Shown piece after piece: positions 33,049 to 41,139 of a stretch of 64,000 nt of DNA (position 1 is the stretch's first letter; each line of letters opens with the position of its first letter). Below the pieces are notes generated by a model. That model worked only from the letters and a program-made list of their open reading frames with translations. It did no database searches and was not told the origin of the DNA. Location: contig JARYGU010000001.1 in NCBI GenBank assembly GCA_033795365.1, positions 682,001-746,000 on the forward strand, in the 5' to 3' direction. Position numbers and translations under genes: made by a program. Origin of the DNA: JARYGU01 sp033795365. GTDB taxonomy: Bacteria > Pseudomonadota > Alphaproteobacteria > Rhizobiales > Rhizobiaceae.

Positions 33049-33227
33049 GGCTGACCTCCTTGCGTTGCGATCATGATACTATGTCCGAAAAGGCTTTGTT
33101 GAAAAGGCGTTTTTATGCTGCGCTGCGTCATATGGCGGTCTCAATCGAGTTTTGCACAGGCGTAACCGTTTGATATTGAAGCGCTATATCTCCGTCACAG
33201 ATTTTTCATAATCCTTGCCAACTCCCT

Positions 33228-33253
33228 AACGTCGAAGGAGTGCATTCCGTTCC
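33228..33253 (-). promoter_or_regulatory. EcfG/RpoE2-type stress promoter (exact consensus)
   Basis: On the minus strand GGAAC (33253-33249), 17 nt, CGTT (33231-33228). Predicted start near 33222. The first ORF with a good ribosome-binding site downstream is the microprotein at 33048. Confidence 0.7.
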
Positions 33254-33286
33254 GCGACATGAATCCCGCGAACAAGGACGGGGAAA

Positions 33287-34255
33287 TCAACGCTCGACGC
33301 GCTGCTTTGTTCCGAACGCGGCGTTCGCGCGGGCAAGCATGCGGCCGTCCAGGACGACGAGGCCCGCAAGTACCAGCACCATCCCGCAGATGCCCGAAAG
33401 GCTCAAGCGTTCTCCGAGGAAGACGATGCCCGCCAGAATGGCGCTTGGGGGTACAAGTAGGGTGACGAGGGACGTGTTGGTTGCGCCCGCAGCCGCCATG
33501 ATCCTGAAAAACAGGATATAGCCGTAAGCGGTCGAGACGAGCGCCAGCGCGAGGATCGCCAGGACCGCGCTCAAGGGCGGGACGGGCAGTGCCCAAGGAT
33601 GATCGATAAGCAACGACACCGGCAGCATCATCAGGCTGGAGGCCGTGAGCTGTCCTGCAGCGGTGACGGGAGGCGCCGTCCCGCGAAAGCGCTTTCCGTA
33701 GGTCGCTGCTAAGCCGTAGGAGACCGCCGCCGCGACCGGCAGGATCACCGCCCAGAGCGGCGGTCCGCCGCTTTCGCCATGAAACGGCGCGAGCGCCTGC
33801 GGTCCGATCAGAACCACCGTTCCGAGAAGCCCAGTCACGCAGCCGGCGATTTTGGCCGAAGACAGCTTTTCGTCCTCAGTCAGTCGGTTGGCGATCAGCA
33901 CTGTGAAGATCGGCGTGGTGGCATTGAGGATGGCGGCCAGGCCCGCACCGATCTGCGTTTGGCCGAGAAAGATCAGCATATGAGGGATGGCGTTGTTTAT
34001 GAGGCCGAGGATGAGGAACTCGCGCCAGCGGGCGACGAAGGTCTCGTAGATGCCGAAGCGTCCGGCGACGTAGATGTGCAGCGCGAGAGCCGCGAGCGCC
34101 ACCCGAAGCAGCACCAGGGTTGCCGGAGGCACATGAGCGACGGCAACGCGGGCGAAGAAGAACGACCCGCCCCAGATCAGGCCGAGAAGGACAAGCAGAG
34201 CCCAGGTCCTTGCCGTCATTCTATTTTCGGATCCCGTCGCGGAAACCTTCTGCAT
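33287..34255 (-). CDS. EamA/DMT-family membrane transporter
   Basis: 322 aa from ATG 34255; an ATG 12 codons later (34219) begins right at the first helix and is also possible, since the ribosome-binding site of the first (GGAAAAGG, about 10 nt away) is only fair. Ten helices in two EamA repeats: LLGLIWGGSFFFARVAVAHV starts the first, and LLVPPSAILAGIVFLGERLS is the typical second-repeat segment. It probably exports amino acids or other metabolites. The gene is single, with no coupled neighbour. Confidence 0.87.
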   Translation of the reverse strand: MQKVSATGSENRMTARTWALLVLLGLIWGGSFFFARVAVAHVPPATLVLLRVALAALALHIYVAGRFGIYETFVARWREFLILGLINNAIPHMLIFLGQTQIGAGLAAILNATTPIFTVLIANRLTEDEKLSSAKIAGCVTGLLGTVVLIGPQALAPFHGESGGPPLWAVILPVAAAVSYGLAATYGKRFRGTAPPVTAAGQLTASSLMMLPVSLLIDHPWALPVPPLSAVLAILALALVSTAYGYILFFRIMAAAGATNTSLVTLLVPPSAILAGIVFLGERLSLSGICGMVLVLAGLVVLDGRMLARANAAFGTKQRVER

Positions 34256-34524
34256 GGCATCGAGACCTTTTCCTGCTGAAACCGAAATCTCCTCCCGGTT
34301 TCTTACGCTCGATTCCCTGTGCCGCCACCCGATTTCTTCCGGCGCCCGTCTTTCGCACATGAGTTTCGATCGATACGACGCCTAAATGCGGCTTGCGGAA
34401 GCGGGTTCGATACATGAGATGCGTAACCGGCCATCCGCGGAGGAGGCCCGCGATAGTGAAGGAAGGTCTGCCGGAAGGCCGCGAACGAGCATGGTTGAGG
34501 ATGCCCGCCCGCGACCGCTTTGTT

Positions 34525-35715
34525 TTAGAGTGCGTTGAGCAGGGAAGGGGTCGCCCATCCATCCGCCGGCAGGCCGAGGCGAAGCTGCTCGCGCTGGATC
34601 GCGGCGCGCGTGCCCGAGCCGAGAATGCCGTCGATCTTGCCGACGTCGTGGCCGAGCTGCTGAAGGCGCGTTTGAAGTGCCTTCATTCCGCCGTCGTCCA
34701 GCCCCTCCTCGGGCGTGCCTTTTTCATAGGGCGGCGCACCGCCGAGGCGCGTGGCGAAATAGGCCGCGGATGTCGTATAGATGAAGGACTGGTTCCACTC
34801 GAGATAGATGTTGAAGTTGGGATAGGTGATGAAGGCGGGCCCCTTTCGTCCCTGCGGCAGAACGAGCGAAGCGGCGAGCTGGCCGAAGCCTGTATTACCG
34901 TCGCGCGGCGTCACGCCAAGCGCGAACCAGTCGCCCGCCGTCATGCCCGTCTGCAAGCCGGTTTTTTCCCAAGGCAGGTTTTCGGGCAGCGAGACCTCCT
35001 GGATCCATGGTTCGCCGCGTTTGAAGCCGAGATGCTGGATGAACTTCGCTGCCGTCAGGATGGCGTCCGGCGCGCTTTGCTTGACATTGACATGCCCGTC
35101 GCCGTCACCGTCCACGCCGAAGGCGATGATGTCTTTCGGGAGCATCTGCACCTGGCCGATTTCTCCGGCCCAGGCGCCGGTATTCGTCTGCGGATCGAGA
35201 TCTCCGTGCTGGACCATCTCGATAAGCGCGATCAGCTGCGGCCGGAACAGTTCGGGCCTGCGGCAGTCATGGGAAAGGGTGACCAGAGCATTGCGGGTAT
35301 TGAAGTCCCCCTGGACGGCGCCGAAGTCCGTCTCCATCGCCCAGAATGCGGTTACGACGGGTGCGGGTACGCCGAATTCCTGCTCGGCGCGCGCGAAGAC
35401 CGAAGAGAATTCCTGAAGCTTTCTGCGGCCGATGTCGAGGCGCGACTGGCTGACGGTCCGGCGCGAGAATTCGAGGAAGGTCTGCCTGAAGACGCCCTGC
35501 GCTCGATCGCGGGAAAGCACCTTCTGATCGATGGTTGCGCCCGCCAATGCCCGGTCGGCAGCCTCCGCGGGAATGCCCTTGCCGACGGCTTCGGCTTTCA
35601 CGCTTTCGAGAAAGGCTCCGAGATCGCCGCCGCAGGCGGGTGTCTGAGCATAAGCCGTCGTGGAAAGGCAGAGGGTAAGTATGGCGGCAATTGTCGTGCG
35701 CCTGTTGAGATGCAT
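34525..35715 (-). CDS. Lytic murein transglycosylase, MltB family
   Basis: 396 aa. Signal peptide ending TAYA|Q. The catalytic domain has VVTAFWAMETDFG with Glu128, then VTLSHDCRRPELF, WAGEIGQVQMLPKDI and GDGDGHVNV, all in MltB order. The C-terminus is a peptidoglycan-binding domain (KALQTRLQQLGHDVGKIDG, then SGTRAAIQ). It cleaves glycan strands to 1,6-anhydro-muropeptides in the periplasm. There is no lipobox, so it is soluble, unlike E. coli MltB. Start at ATG 35715 with GAAGGGA upstream; the frame above that is unsupported. Confidence 0.9.
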   Translation of the reverse strand: MHLNRRTTIAAILTLCLSTTAYAQTPACGGDLGAFLESVKAEAVGKGIPAEAADRALAGATIDQKVLSRDRAQGVFRQTFLEFSRRTVSQSRLDIGRRKLQEFSSVFARAEQEFGVPAPVVTAFWAMETDFGAVQGDFNTRNALVTLSHDCRRPELFRPQLIALIEMVQHGDLDPQTNTGAWAGEIGQVQMLPKDIIAFGVDGDGDGHVNVKQSAPDAILTAAKFIQHLGFKRGEPWIQEVSLPENLPWEKTGLQTGMTAGDWFALGVTPRDGNTGFGQLAASLVLPQGRKGPAFITYPNFNIYLEWNQSFIYTTSAAYFATRLGGAPPYEKGTPEEGLDDGGMKALQTRLQQLGHDVGKIDGILGSGTRAAIQREQLRLGLPADGWATPSLLNAL

Positions 35716-35859
35716 AGCGTTTGGTCCCTTCGCTTGGATTGCGATGGCTCTTCCAGAAGAATGTGACGGAAGCAAGAAAAAAGGCAGAGGCGAATCGCCT
35801 CGCCTTAATAGGTCTCGAAGCTATGTGTCATCCACGATCTTCGGTTGCATGCGGAAATG

Positions 35860-36642
35860 TCACGGCTTCGAGGCGGCAGCCACCCAGTTTTTCCAGTTTT
35901 TCTGTGAGCCGGCGAAGACGTTGATGTCGGTATTGTGATCTATGCCGGGCACCACGCCGGTGGACGTGTATTGCCAGAAGGCCCAGCGGCGCGCCGGATA
36001 GATGTTTTCCGGGTGATTGGCGACGGAGCGCAGCCAGAAGGGGTACTTTTCGAAATGGCCGACGAGATTGTCGCCGTGGAAATCGACGGTGGTGTAGATG
36101 ATCGGGCGCTTGCCGTAGTGGCGCTCGATACGATCCATGAAACGCTGCATATGCGCCCTTACGACGTTCGGCGGAGGGCGTTTCGTACATGTCGGGGAAT
36201 GGGGATTCCATTCCGCATCCAGAACGGGCGGCAGATGGACCGCATCCTTCGGCACGTTTCGGATGAACCAGTCGGCCTGTTCGTCCGGTGTCGAGCAGAA
36301 ATAATAGAAATGATAGGGCGCATGCGCGATCCCCGCGGCCCTTGCGCCGCGCCAATAGTCGTCGAAGCGCGGATCCAGCCTGTCCTTGCCCTCGGTCGCC
36401 TTGATGAATGCGAAGGAGACACCGGACTGGCGAACCTTGGACCAGTCGATGTCGCCGTTCCACTTGGAAATGTCGATGCCGTGGACCTGATGGTGATGGG
36501 GTGCGCGCGCACCGAAATCCTGCGGGTCCTTGTCGTCGAAGCGGGGCGGGATGGATGATGTGGAGGCGAAATCGTAATCGGTGGTCGAGCACGAGACCGC
36601 AAGGAAGGCGAGGGGCAGGAGGGCCAGAACGAACCGACGCAT
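35860..36642 (-). CDS. GH25 lysozyme-like lipoprotein
   Basis: 260 aa. Lipobox LAVSC with Cys18 after a short signal, so probably membrane-anchored in the envelope. The GH25 barrel is visible from VHGIDISKWNGDIDW (Asp57) through SFAFIKATEG, APYHFYYFC and PPVLDAEWNP (Asp142, Glu144, the catalytic acid), to the terminal WAFWQYTSTG. The enzyme would hydrolyse N-acetylmuramyl bonds. GH25 enzymes occur in phages as endolysins, but no phage genes are near, and the lipoprotein signal suggests a housekeeping wall-remodelling role. It follows the MltB gene in the same direction of transcription. Confidence 0.87.
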   Translation of the reverse strand: MRRFVLALLPLAFLAVSCSTTDYDFASTSSIPPRFDDKDPQDFGARAPHHHQVHGIDISKWNGDIDWSKVRQSGVSFAFIKATEGKDRLDPRFDDYWRGARAAGIAHAPYHFYYFCSTPDEQADWFIRNVPKDAVHLPPVLDAEWNPHSPTCTKRPPPNVVRAHMQRFMDRIERHYGKRPIIYTTVDFHGDNLVGHFEKYPFWLRSVANHPENIYPARRWAFWQYTSTGVVPGIDHNTDINVFAGSQKNWKNWVAAASKP

Positions 36643-36761
36643 GGATGTCCCGTTGTTGTACGTTTTGGCGATGCTGCCTCACCCGCGCGTATCCGTAAAG
36701 CCCCACGCGCAAAGCGTGAGCCGTTTTGCCGGATTTTTTGCAGCGGATTCAGCTGGTGCGC

Positions 36762-37466
36762 TTACGTCGCTCTTTTGAAAGGAGACGCAGTAAGTACGGC
36801 ATGCCAGGCATAACCCCGGCCGATCGACTGGAAGTGAAGCTCGGCCGCGTGACGCGCTGCCGCCCTCTCCAACGTTTCGCGAAGTCCGGCGCGCGGCGTT
36901 ACGTGAAATTTCCGCAACCAGGCATGGAGGGAATGGCGAACGAATCCGGGAAGCTTTTCCTGCTGTCCGAAATCGACGATATGCAGGGAGCCGCCGGGGT
37001 TCAGCGCGGCGAGCGCCTGCTCGACCGCGCGTTCCCAATCCGGGATCATCGAAAGCGCATAGGAGATGACGATCCTGTCGAAGCCGGAGACGGCGAAATC
37101 TCCGGCGGTAAAGGTGGTCGCATCGGCAACTTTGAGTACAGGCGTCTTTTTCCCCGGCCCGGAAAACTTGCGGCGCGCGGTCGCGAGCATTTCAGCGGAA
37201 ATGTCGAGGCCGTAGAGGTTCGCGTGCGGAAATGTCCGTGCGATCAGTTCGAGATTGCGGCCGGTGCCGCAGCCGACTTCCAGAACGCTGCCGCCCTGCG
37301 GAACGCCGAGCCGCCGGATAAGGCTGTCTCGGCCGAAGAGGTAGTATTTGCGCGTCGCATCGTAGATGTGCCGCTGATAGCGGTAGATGCGGTCCATCCG
37401 CCGGGCATGCGCCCGATCCACCGCCGCGGCGGTTTCCTCGTGCTTGCGGCGGGCGCCCGGAAGCAT
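36762..37466 (-). CDS. btaB: Betaine-lipid (DGTS) N-methyltransferase
   Basis: 234 aa. Class I SAM-dependent methyltransferase: GSVLEVGCGTGRNLEL is motif I, LYGLDISAEML motif II and FDRIVISYALSMIPDW motif IV. Directly after btaA, with its ATG overlapping the btaA stop by one base (TGATG). In DGTS synthesis BtaB adds three methyl groups to the amino group of diacylglyceryl-homoserine made by BtaA. Established in Rhodobacter and Sinorhizobium; assigned here by sequence and partner. A longer upstream frame overlaps btaA and is rejected. Confidence 0.88.
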   Translation of the reverse strand: MLPGARRKHEETAAAVDRAHARRMDRIYRYQRHIYDATRKYYLFGRDSLIRRLGVPQGGSVLEVGCGTGRNLELIARTFPHANLYGLDISAEMLATARRKFSGPGKKTPVLKVADATTFTAGDFAVSGFDRIVISYALSMIPDWERAVEQALAALNPGGSLHIVDFGQQEKLPGFVRHSLHAWLRKFHVTPRAGLRETLERAAARHAAELHFQSIGRGYAWHAVLTASPFKRAT

Positions 37467-38713
37467 CAGGCTGCCTTCCTGTAGATGTGGAAGCCGCCAT
37501 AGATCGCCGAGCGGTCGCGGGTGGCGAGCGTTTCCGACATTTCGGCGTCGCGCTGCCAGAGCGCACGGAGAGCCGGGGAGAGTTTGCCGTCGAGAATGCT
37601 CGCCTCTGCGGCAGTGCGGAATATGACCACGGCGCCGGGCGCTGCGGTGCGCGAAATTTCCGTCCAAAGCGCGTTCAATTGTGCGCCGTTCATCCAGTCT
37701 TGCGCATCGAGCAACACATAGCGGTCGACGGAATTCGCGGGCTTTTGCGCGAGCAGTTCCGTGAAGCTCGCATGATGGACGTGGACATTGGCCGCATTGG
37801 CGCGAATGGCCTCGTAGTTCTGCTGCTGCAGATAGACGGGCAGCCGGCCTTCATGCGGTTGGGGGTAGCGCCGGGCAAAGGCCTGCCATGCGAAATAGTT
37901 ATCCTTCAGGGGAAAATGGCAGGTGAGCTTTTCCAGCCGCTGGCGCAGAACCGGAGCCAGGGACTTGCCGTCGCTCAGGCTCGCGAGTTCGTCGAATTGC
38001 TGCGGCGGAATACCGAGTCCGAAGAGGGATGATTTGCGCGCGGTCATCCAGCGGATCAGCGGGCGGTCGAAGAGCGGTGCTATCCGCGTATCGAAATAGT
38101 GGCGCTGTTCGCGCATGGAGCGCGCCTCCACGAATTCGCGCGGATCGACGCCATGGAGCCTGGCGACCAGATGCCCCAGCCCGATGAAGCGCCCGAGCAG
38201 GCCGGTGCGATAGATGTTGCGCTCGAAAACGCTGATCCTGCGGCGCCCGGTGAGCTCGCGTCCGTTCCAGTAATTGCGCGTCGCTTCGTCCAGAACCGGC
38301 TCGATGAACCGCCGATAGGCCTGCATGTTCGTCTTCGTGCTCTCGCCGCCGAGAAAACGGACAATGTCGGCATGGCCGGGTAGGTGGCGGAAGATCGAGA
38401 GCTTCAGCTTGTTGAGCGCTATATGATGCGGATTGAGATCGACGACGTCGATCCGCGCGGGGGATCGGGAAAGATAGGCGAGCATGTTGCAGCCGCCGGA
38501 GCCGATGGTGACGATGCGGTGGCCGGGAGACAGAGCCATGGCTTCCATGTCGACGGCCGGATCCTCCCATATCTGCGGGTAGACGAGACCGGAGAACAAG
38601 AGCCCGAAGAGGCGTTCGGAAACACCCTCTATGGAAAGCGCCTTGTGCTGAAGGAGAGCTGATTTGAGCTTCCGGTTCTTGCGAAAACCGGCATCGGGAG
38701 CCAGATCGGTCAT
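37466..38713 (-). CDS. btaA: SAM:diacylglycerol 3-amino-3-carboxypropyltransferase (DUF3419)
   Basis: 415 aa. Catalyses the first step of betaine lipid (DGTS) synthesis, moving the aminocarboxypropyl group of SAM to diacylglycerol. The DUF3419 family blocks are visible: SGLVYPQIWEDPAVDMEAM, IVTIGSGGCNMLAYL (SAM binding), VDLNPHHIALNKLKL and YVLLDAQDWMN. DGTS replaces phospholipids under phosphate starvation in rhizobia, and a Pho-box-like site with a matching -10 lies 46 bp before the ATG. It is the first gene of the btaAB operon. Confidence 0.92.
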   Translation of the reverse strand: MTDLAPDAGFRKNRKLKSALLQHKALSIEGVSERLFGLLFSGLVYPQIWEDPAVDMEAMALSPGHRIVTIGSGGCNMLAYLSRSPARIDVVDLNPHHIALNKLKLSIFRHLPGHADIVRFLGGESTKTNMQAYRRFIEPVLDEATRNYWNGRELTGRRRISVFERNIYRTGLLGRFIGLGHLVARLHGVDPREFVEARSMREQRHYFDTRIAPLFDRPLIRWMTARKSSLFGLGIPPQQFDELASLSDGKSLAPVLRQRLEKLTCHFPLKDNYFAWQAFARRYPQPHEGRLPVYLQQQNYEAIRANAANVHVHHASFTELLAQKPANSVDRYVLLDAQDWMNGAQLNALWTEISRTAAPGAVVIFRTAAEASILDGKLSPALRALWQRDAEMSETLATRDRSAIYGGFHIYRKAA

Positions 38714-38744
38714 GGCGTCATGTCTTCCTGTTGACGTTCAGCCG

Positions 38745-38777
38745 CAATAGCTGCTTCGCACAACAGTTTCATGACGC
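38745..38777 (-). promoter_or_regulatory. Candidate Pho box and -10 element of btaAB
   Basis: On the minus strand GCGTCAT-GAAA-CTGTTGT (38777-38760) resembles the rhizobial PhoB site CTGTCAT-N4-CTGTCAT, and CTATTG (38750-38745) follows 9 nt later as a -10. btaAB is a known phosphate-starvation operon in Sinorhizobium. Confidence 0.55.
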
Positions 38778-38841
38778 GGCTGGGGATAGTCCCGCGCGTG
38801 CAAAAGTTATGGCGGGACCACCCAGGGGACCGTCCGGCCGT

Positions 38842-39504
38842 TCAGAACTTCCAGCTCAGGCCGACGGTGACGGAGTTCGTGTTCAGGTCGACATTGCCGC
38901 CGGTGTCGAAGACTTCCTTGTCGCCGTAATCGGTGTAACGGTATTCGACGCGGCCGAGCAGGTTGTCCGTGAAGGCGTGTTCGACGCCGGCTCCCACCGT
39001 CCAGCCGTGGAAGGTTTCCGACGCCGATTCGTCGAGCGTCTCGTTATTGATATGCGCCCGGGTGAAAGCATAGCCGCCCGTGCCGTAGATCAGGGTCCGG
39101 TCGATCGCATAGCCGAGACGGGCGCGGATGGAACCGCCCCATTTGGTTTCCGCTTCGAAGTCCGTTCCGCCGGCGGTGAAGCTGTCCTCGTTGAAGTCAT
39201 GCTTCACATCGACTTCCCCACCGAAGACCCAGTTGCCGTTCTGATAATTGTAGCCGGCATGGGCGCCGAGCAGGGCACCGTTGAAGTTGCGATCGAAACC
39301 TATGATGCCGTCGTCGAACTCTCCATTGGTCCATCCGTACCCGACATTCGCGCCGATATAGAAACCGTTCCAGTCGTAGAGGCCGGATACCTCGGTTATC
39401 GGCGCTTCCGCCGGCGGCTCGACCGGCGCCATGTCCGCCGCATGAGAATAGCTTGCCGCGGCGAGAAAGAGAGTGACCGCAGCTCCGGATACCATGATTT
39501 TCAT
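38842..39504 (-). CDS. Outer-membrane beta-barrel protein (OmpA-like/RopB-type porin family)
   Basis: 220 aa. Signal peptide ending SHA|AD, then a short Pro/Glu linker and an eight-stranded barrel: GLYDWNGFYIGANVGYGW is the typical first strand, VGAGVEHAFTDNLLGRVEYR and VGLSWKF (terminal Phe) the last. This layout is shared by rhizobial surface antigens and Hbp-like proteins. AAGGA precedes ATG 39504. An exact EcfG promoter lies 64 bp upstream, so it is probably induced in general stress. No periplasmic OmpA domain is present. Confidence 0.88.
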   Translation of the reverse strand: MKIMVSGAAVTLFLAAASYSHAADMAPVEPPAEAPITEVSGLYDWNGFYIGANVGYGWTNGEFDDGIIGFDRNFNGALLGAHAGYNYQNGNWVFGGEVDVKHDFNEDSFTAGGTDFEAETKWGGSIRARLGYAIDRTLIYGTGGYAFTRAHINNETLDESASETFHGWTVGAGVEHAFTDNLLGRVEYRYTDYGDKEVFDTGGNVDLNTNSVTVGLSWKF

Positions 39505-39567
39505 GAGACAGTTCCTTCCCACTCGAGATGCATGCCCCGCACCCCTTTGCACGCAACAATGCTTTCT

Positions 39568-39592
39568 AACGCGCGACGGTCGATGTGGTTCC
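39568..39592 (-). promoter_or_regulatory. EcfG/RpoE2-type stress promoter (exact consensus)
   Basis: On the minus strand GGAAC (39592-39588), 16 nt, CGTT (39571-39568). It drives the outer-membrane barrel gene with a leader of about 55 nt. Confidence 0.72.
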
Positions 39593-39757
39593 CGTAAGCG
39601 AAAACATCACCGCAAGAGCGGCGCCGCCGCTTTACCAGGCTTGCGCAGCTTCGGATCGAAGATGAAGCGCTTTGGCAACAGCAAGCCATTTTGGCGGTAA
39701 AGGCCTTTCCTTGGCTGGCAAATCCTGATTGTCTCCGCAGCGGAAGGGGAAGGCGGC

Positions 39758-41131
39758 ATGGCGCGATTCTACAGGTTTGCAGGACGGGCACTCATCATTC
39801 TCGCACTTCTCGTGGTCCTGGCAGGCAGTTGGCTTCTTGTCGCTCCGCCGGCGCTTCTGCTCGTCGGCTCGGGATATGCAGCCAAGATCGTCTGCTCGAA
39901 CGTCTTTCTTGCCGGAAGGGATCCCGAAGATGTGCTTTCCGTCGACGTTCAGGCGCCGGGCCATCCGCTGCTGCGGCTGATGAGGCAGTCGGTGGACTTC
40001 GACGAGAAGACCGTCACCGTTCATCTTCTCGGCGTTTTCGCGCCTGGATATGCGGCCTATCGGGAGGGGTTCGGCTGCGCCAGCGTGCCGGACGGCGATT
40101 TCGTCGCTGCCCGCCAGGCCGTTTCGGATGTTCCGCGCCTGGTCGTCGCCGATCCGGTGGCGGACGAACCGTGGCCGAACGGGGATCAGGTGCAGAGCGA
40201 CCAGGCGGTCAGCGCATTGCTTGCCGATCCGCAACTGACCGGACGCGGAATGCGCGCGACGATCGTCGTTCATGACGGACGGATCGTCGGTGAAGTCTAC
40301 GGCGACGGATTCGGCCCGCAGACGCCGTTGCTCGGCTGGTCGATGACAAAGACCGTCAACGCAGCTCTCGTCGGCAGGCTTTTCCAGGCAGGACGTCTCG
40401 CTCCCCAGGCGAGCATGCTTTTTCCGCAATGGCGCGCAGACGGGCGGGCGAAGATCACGCTCGCCGACCTTCTGGCGATGCAGAGCGGTCTTTCCTTCAA
40501 CGAAGGCTACGGAGGCGTGGCCGACGTGACGCGGATGCTCTATCTGGAGCCGGACATGTCGCGTTTCGTGATTTCGCTGCCGGCGCAGGCGGAGCCGGGA
40601 ACCGAGTTCAGCTATTCGAGCGGGACGTCCGTTCTGCTTTCGCGTCTCTGGATGGGCGCGCTCGATGACCGCTGGCAATCGCTCTCCTTTCCGTCCCGTG
40701 CACTCTTCGCGCCGCTCGGTATGAAAAGTGCGGTCATGGAGACGGACGAGACCGGCATTTTCGTCGGCTCTTCCTATATGTATGCGACCGGCCGGGACTG
40801 GGCCCGTTTTGCTCTGCTTCTTCTCAATGACGGCGTCTGGAACGGTCAGCGGCTGCTGCCGGAGGGATTCGTCAAAGGGATGGGGACACCCACTCAGGCT
40901 TCGCGCGGTGTCTACAGCCAGCTGCAGACCTGGATATCGGGACCGGGCGGAAGGCTGAACGCCGAATTCGGCCTGCCGGAGGATACGTTCTGGATGATCG
41001 GACATGACGGGCAGTCTGCGGCGATCGTTCCCTCGCGCCGGCTGGCGGTGATCCGCCTCGGGCTCACGCCGTCATGGTTCGGCCATCAGCCGCAGGTGCT
41101 GGTAAAGCAGGTTTTGGACGCGCTGCGATAG
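39758..41131 (+). CDS. Membrane-anchored serine hydrolase (class C beta-lactamase-like)
   Basis: 457 aa. One N-terminal membrane segment (about 9-38), then a periplasmic beta-lactamase/esterase-type domain. GWSMTKTVNA holds the S-x-x-K nucleophile motif (Ser195, Lys198); FSYSSGTSVLLS is the Y-x-S/N position; GHDGQSA near the C-terminus fits the third motif. Members include 6-aminohexanoate-dimer hydrolases, EstB-type esterases and DD-peptidases; true beta-lactamase activity is not implied. GGAAGGGG precedes the ATG. It stands alone and is divergent from the outer-membrane protein gene. Confidence 0.87.
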   Translation: MARFYRFAGRALIILALLVVLAGSWLLVAPPALLLVGSGYAAKIVCSNVFLAGRDPEDVLSVDVQAPGHPLLRLMRQSVDFDEKTVTVHLLGVFAPGYAAYREGFGCASVPDGDFVAARQAVSDVPRLVVADPVADEPWPNGDQVQSDQAVSALLADPQLTGRGMRATIVVHDGRIVGEVYGDGFGPQTPLLGWSMTKTVNAALVGRLFQAGRLAPQASMLFPQWRADGRAKITLADLLAMQSGLSFNEGYGGVADVTRMLYLEPDMSRFVISLPAQAEPGTEFSYSSGTSVLLSRLWMGALDDRWQSLSFPSRALFAPLGMKSAVMETDETGIFVGSSYMYATGRDWARFALLLLNDGVWNGQRLLPEGFVKGMGTPTQASRGVYSQLQTWISGPGGRLNAEFGLPEDTFWMIGHDGQSAAIVPSRRLAVIRLGLTPSWFGHQPQVLVKQVLDALR

Positions 41132-41139
41132 CCGCCGTC

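Noticed and set aside
33195..33596. 133-codon minus-strand open frame overlapping the EamA transporter end
   Set aside because: Out-of-frame shadow of the transporter; lacks a ribosome-binding site and domain.
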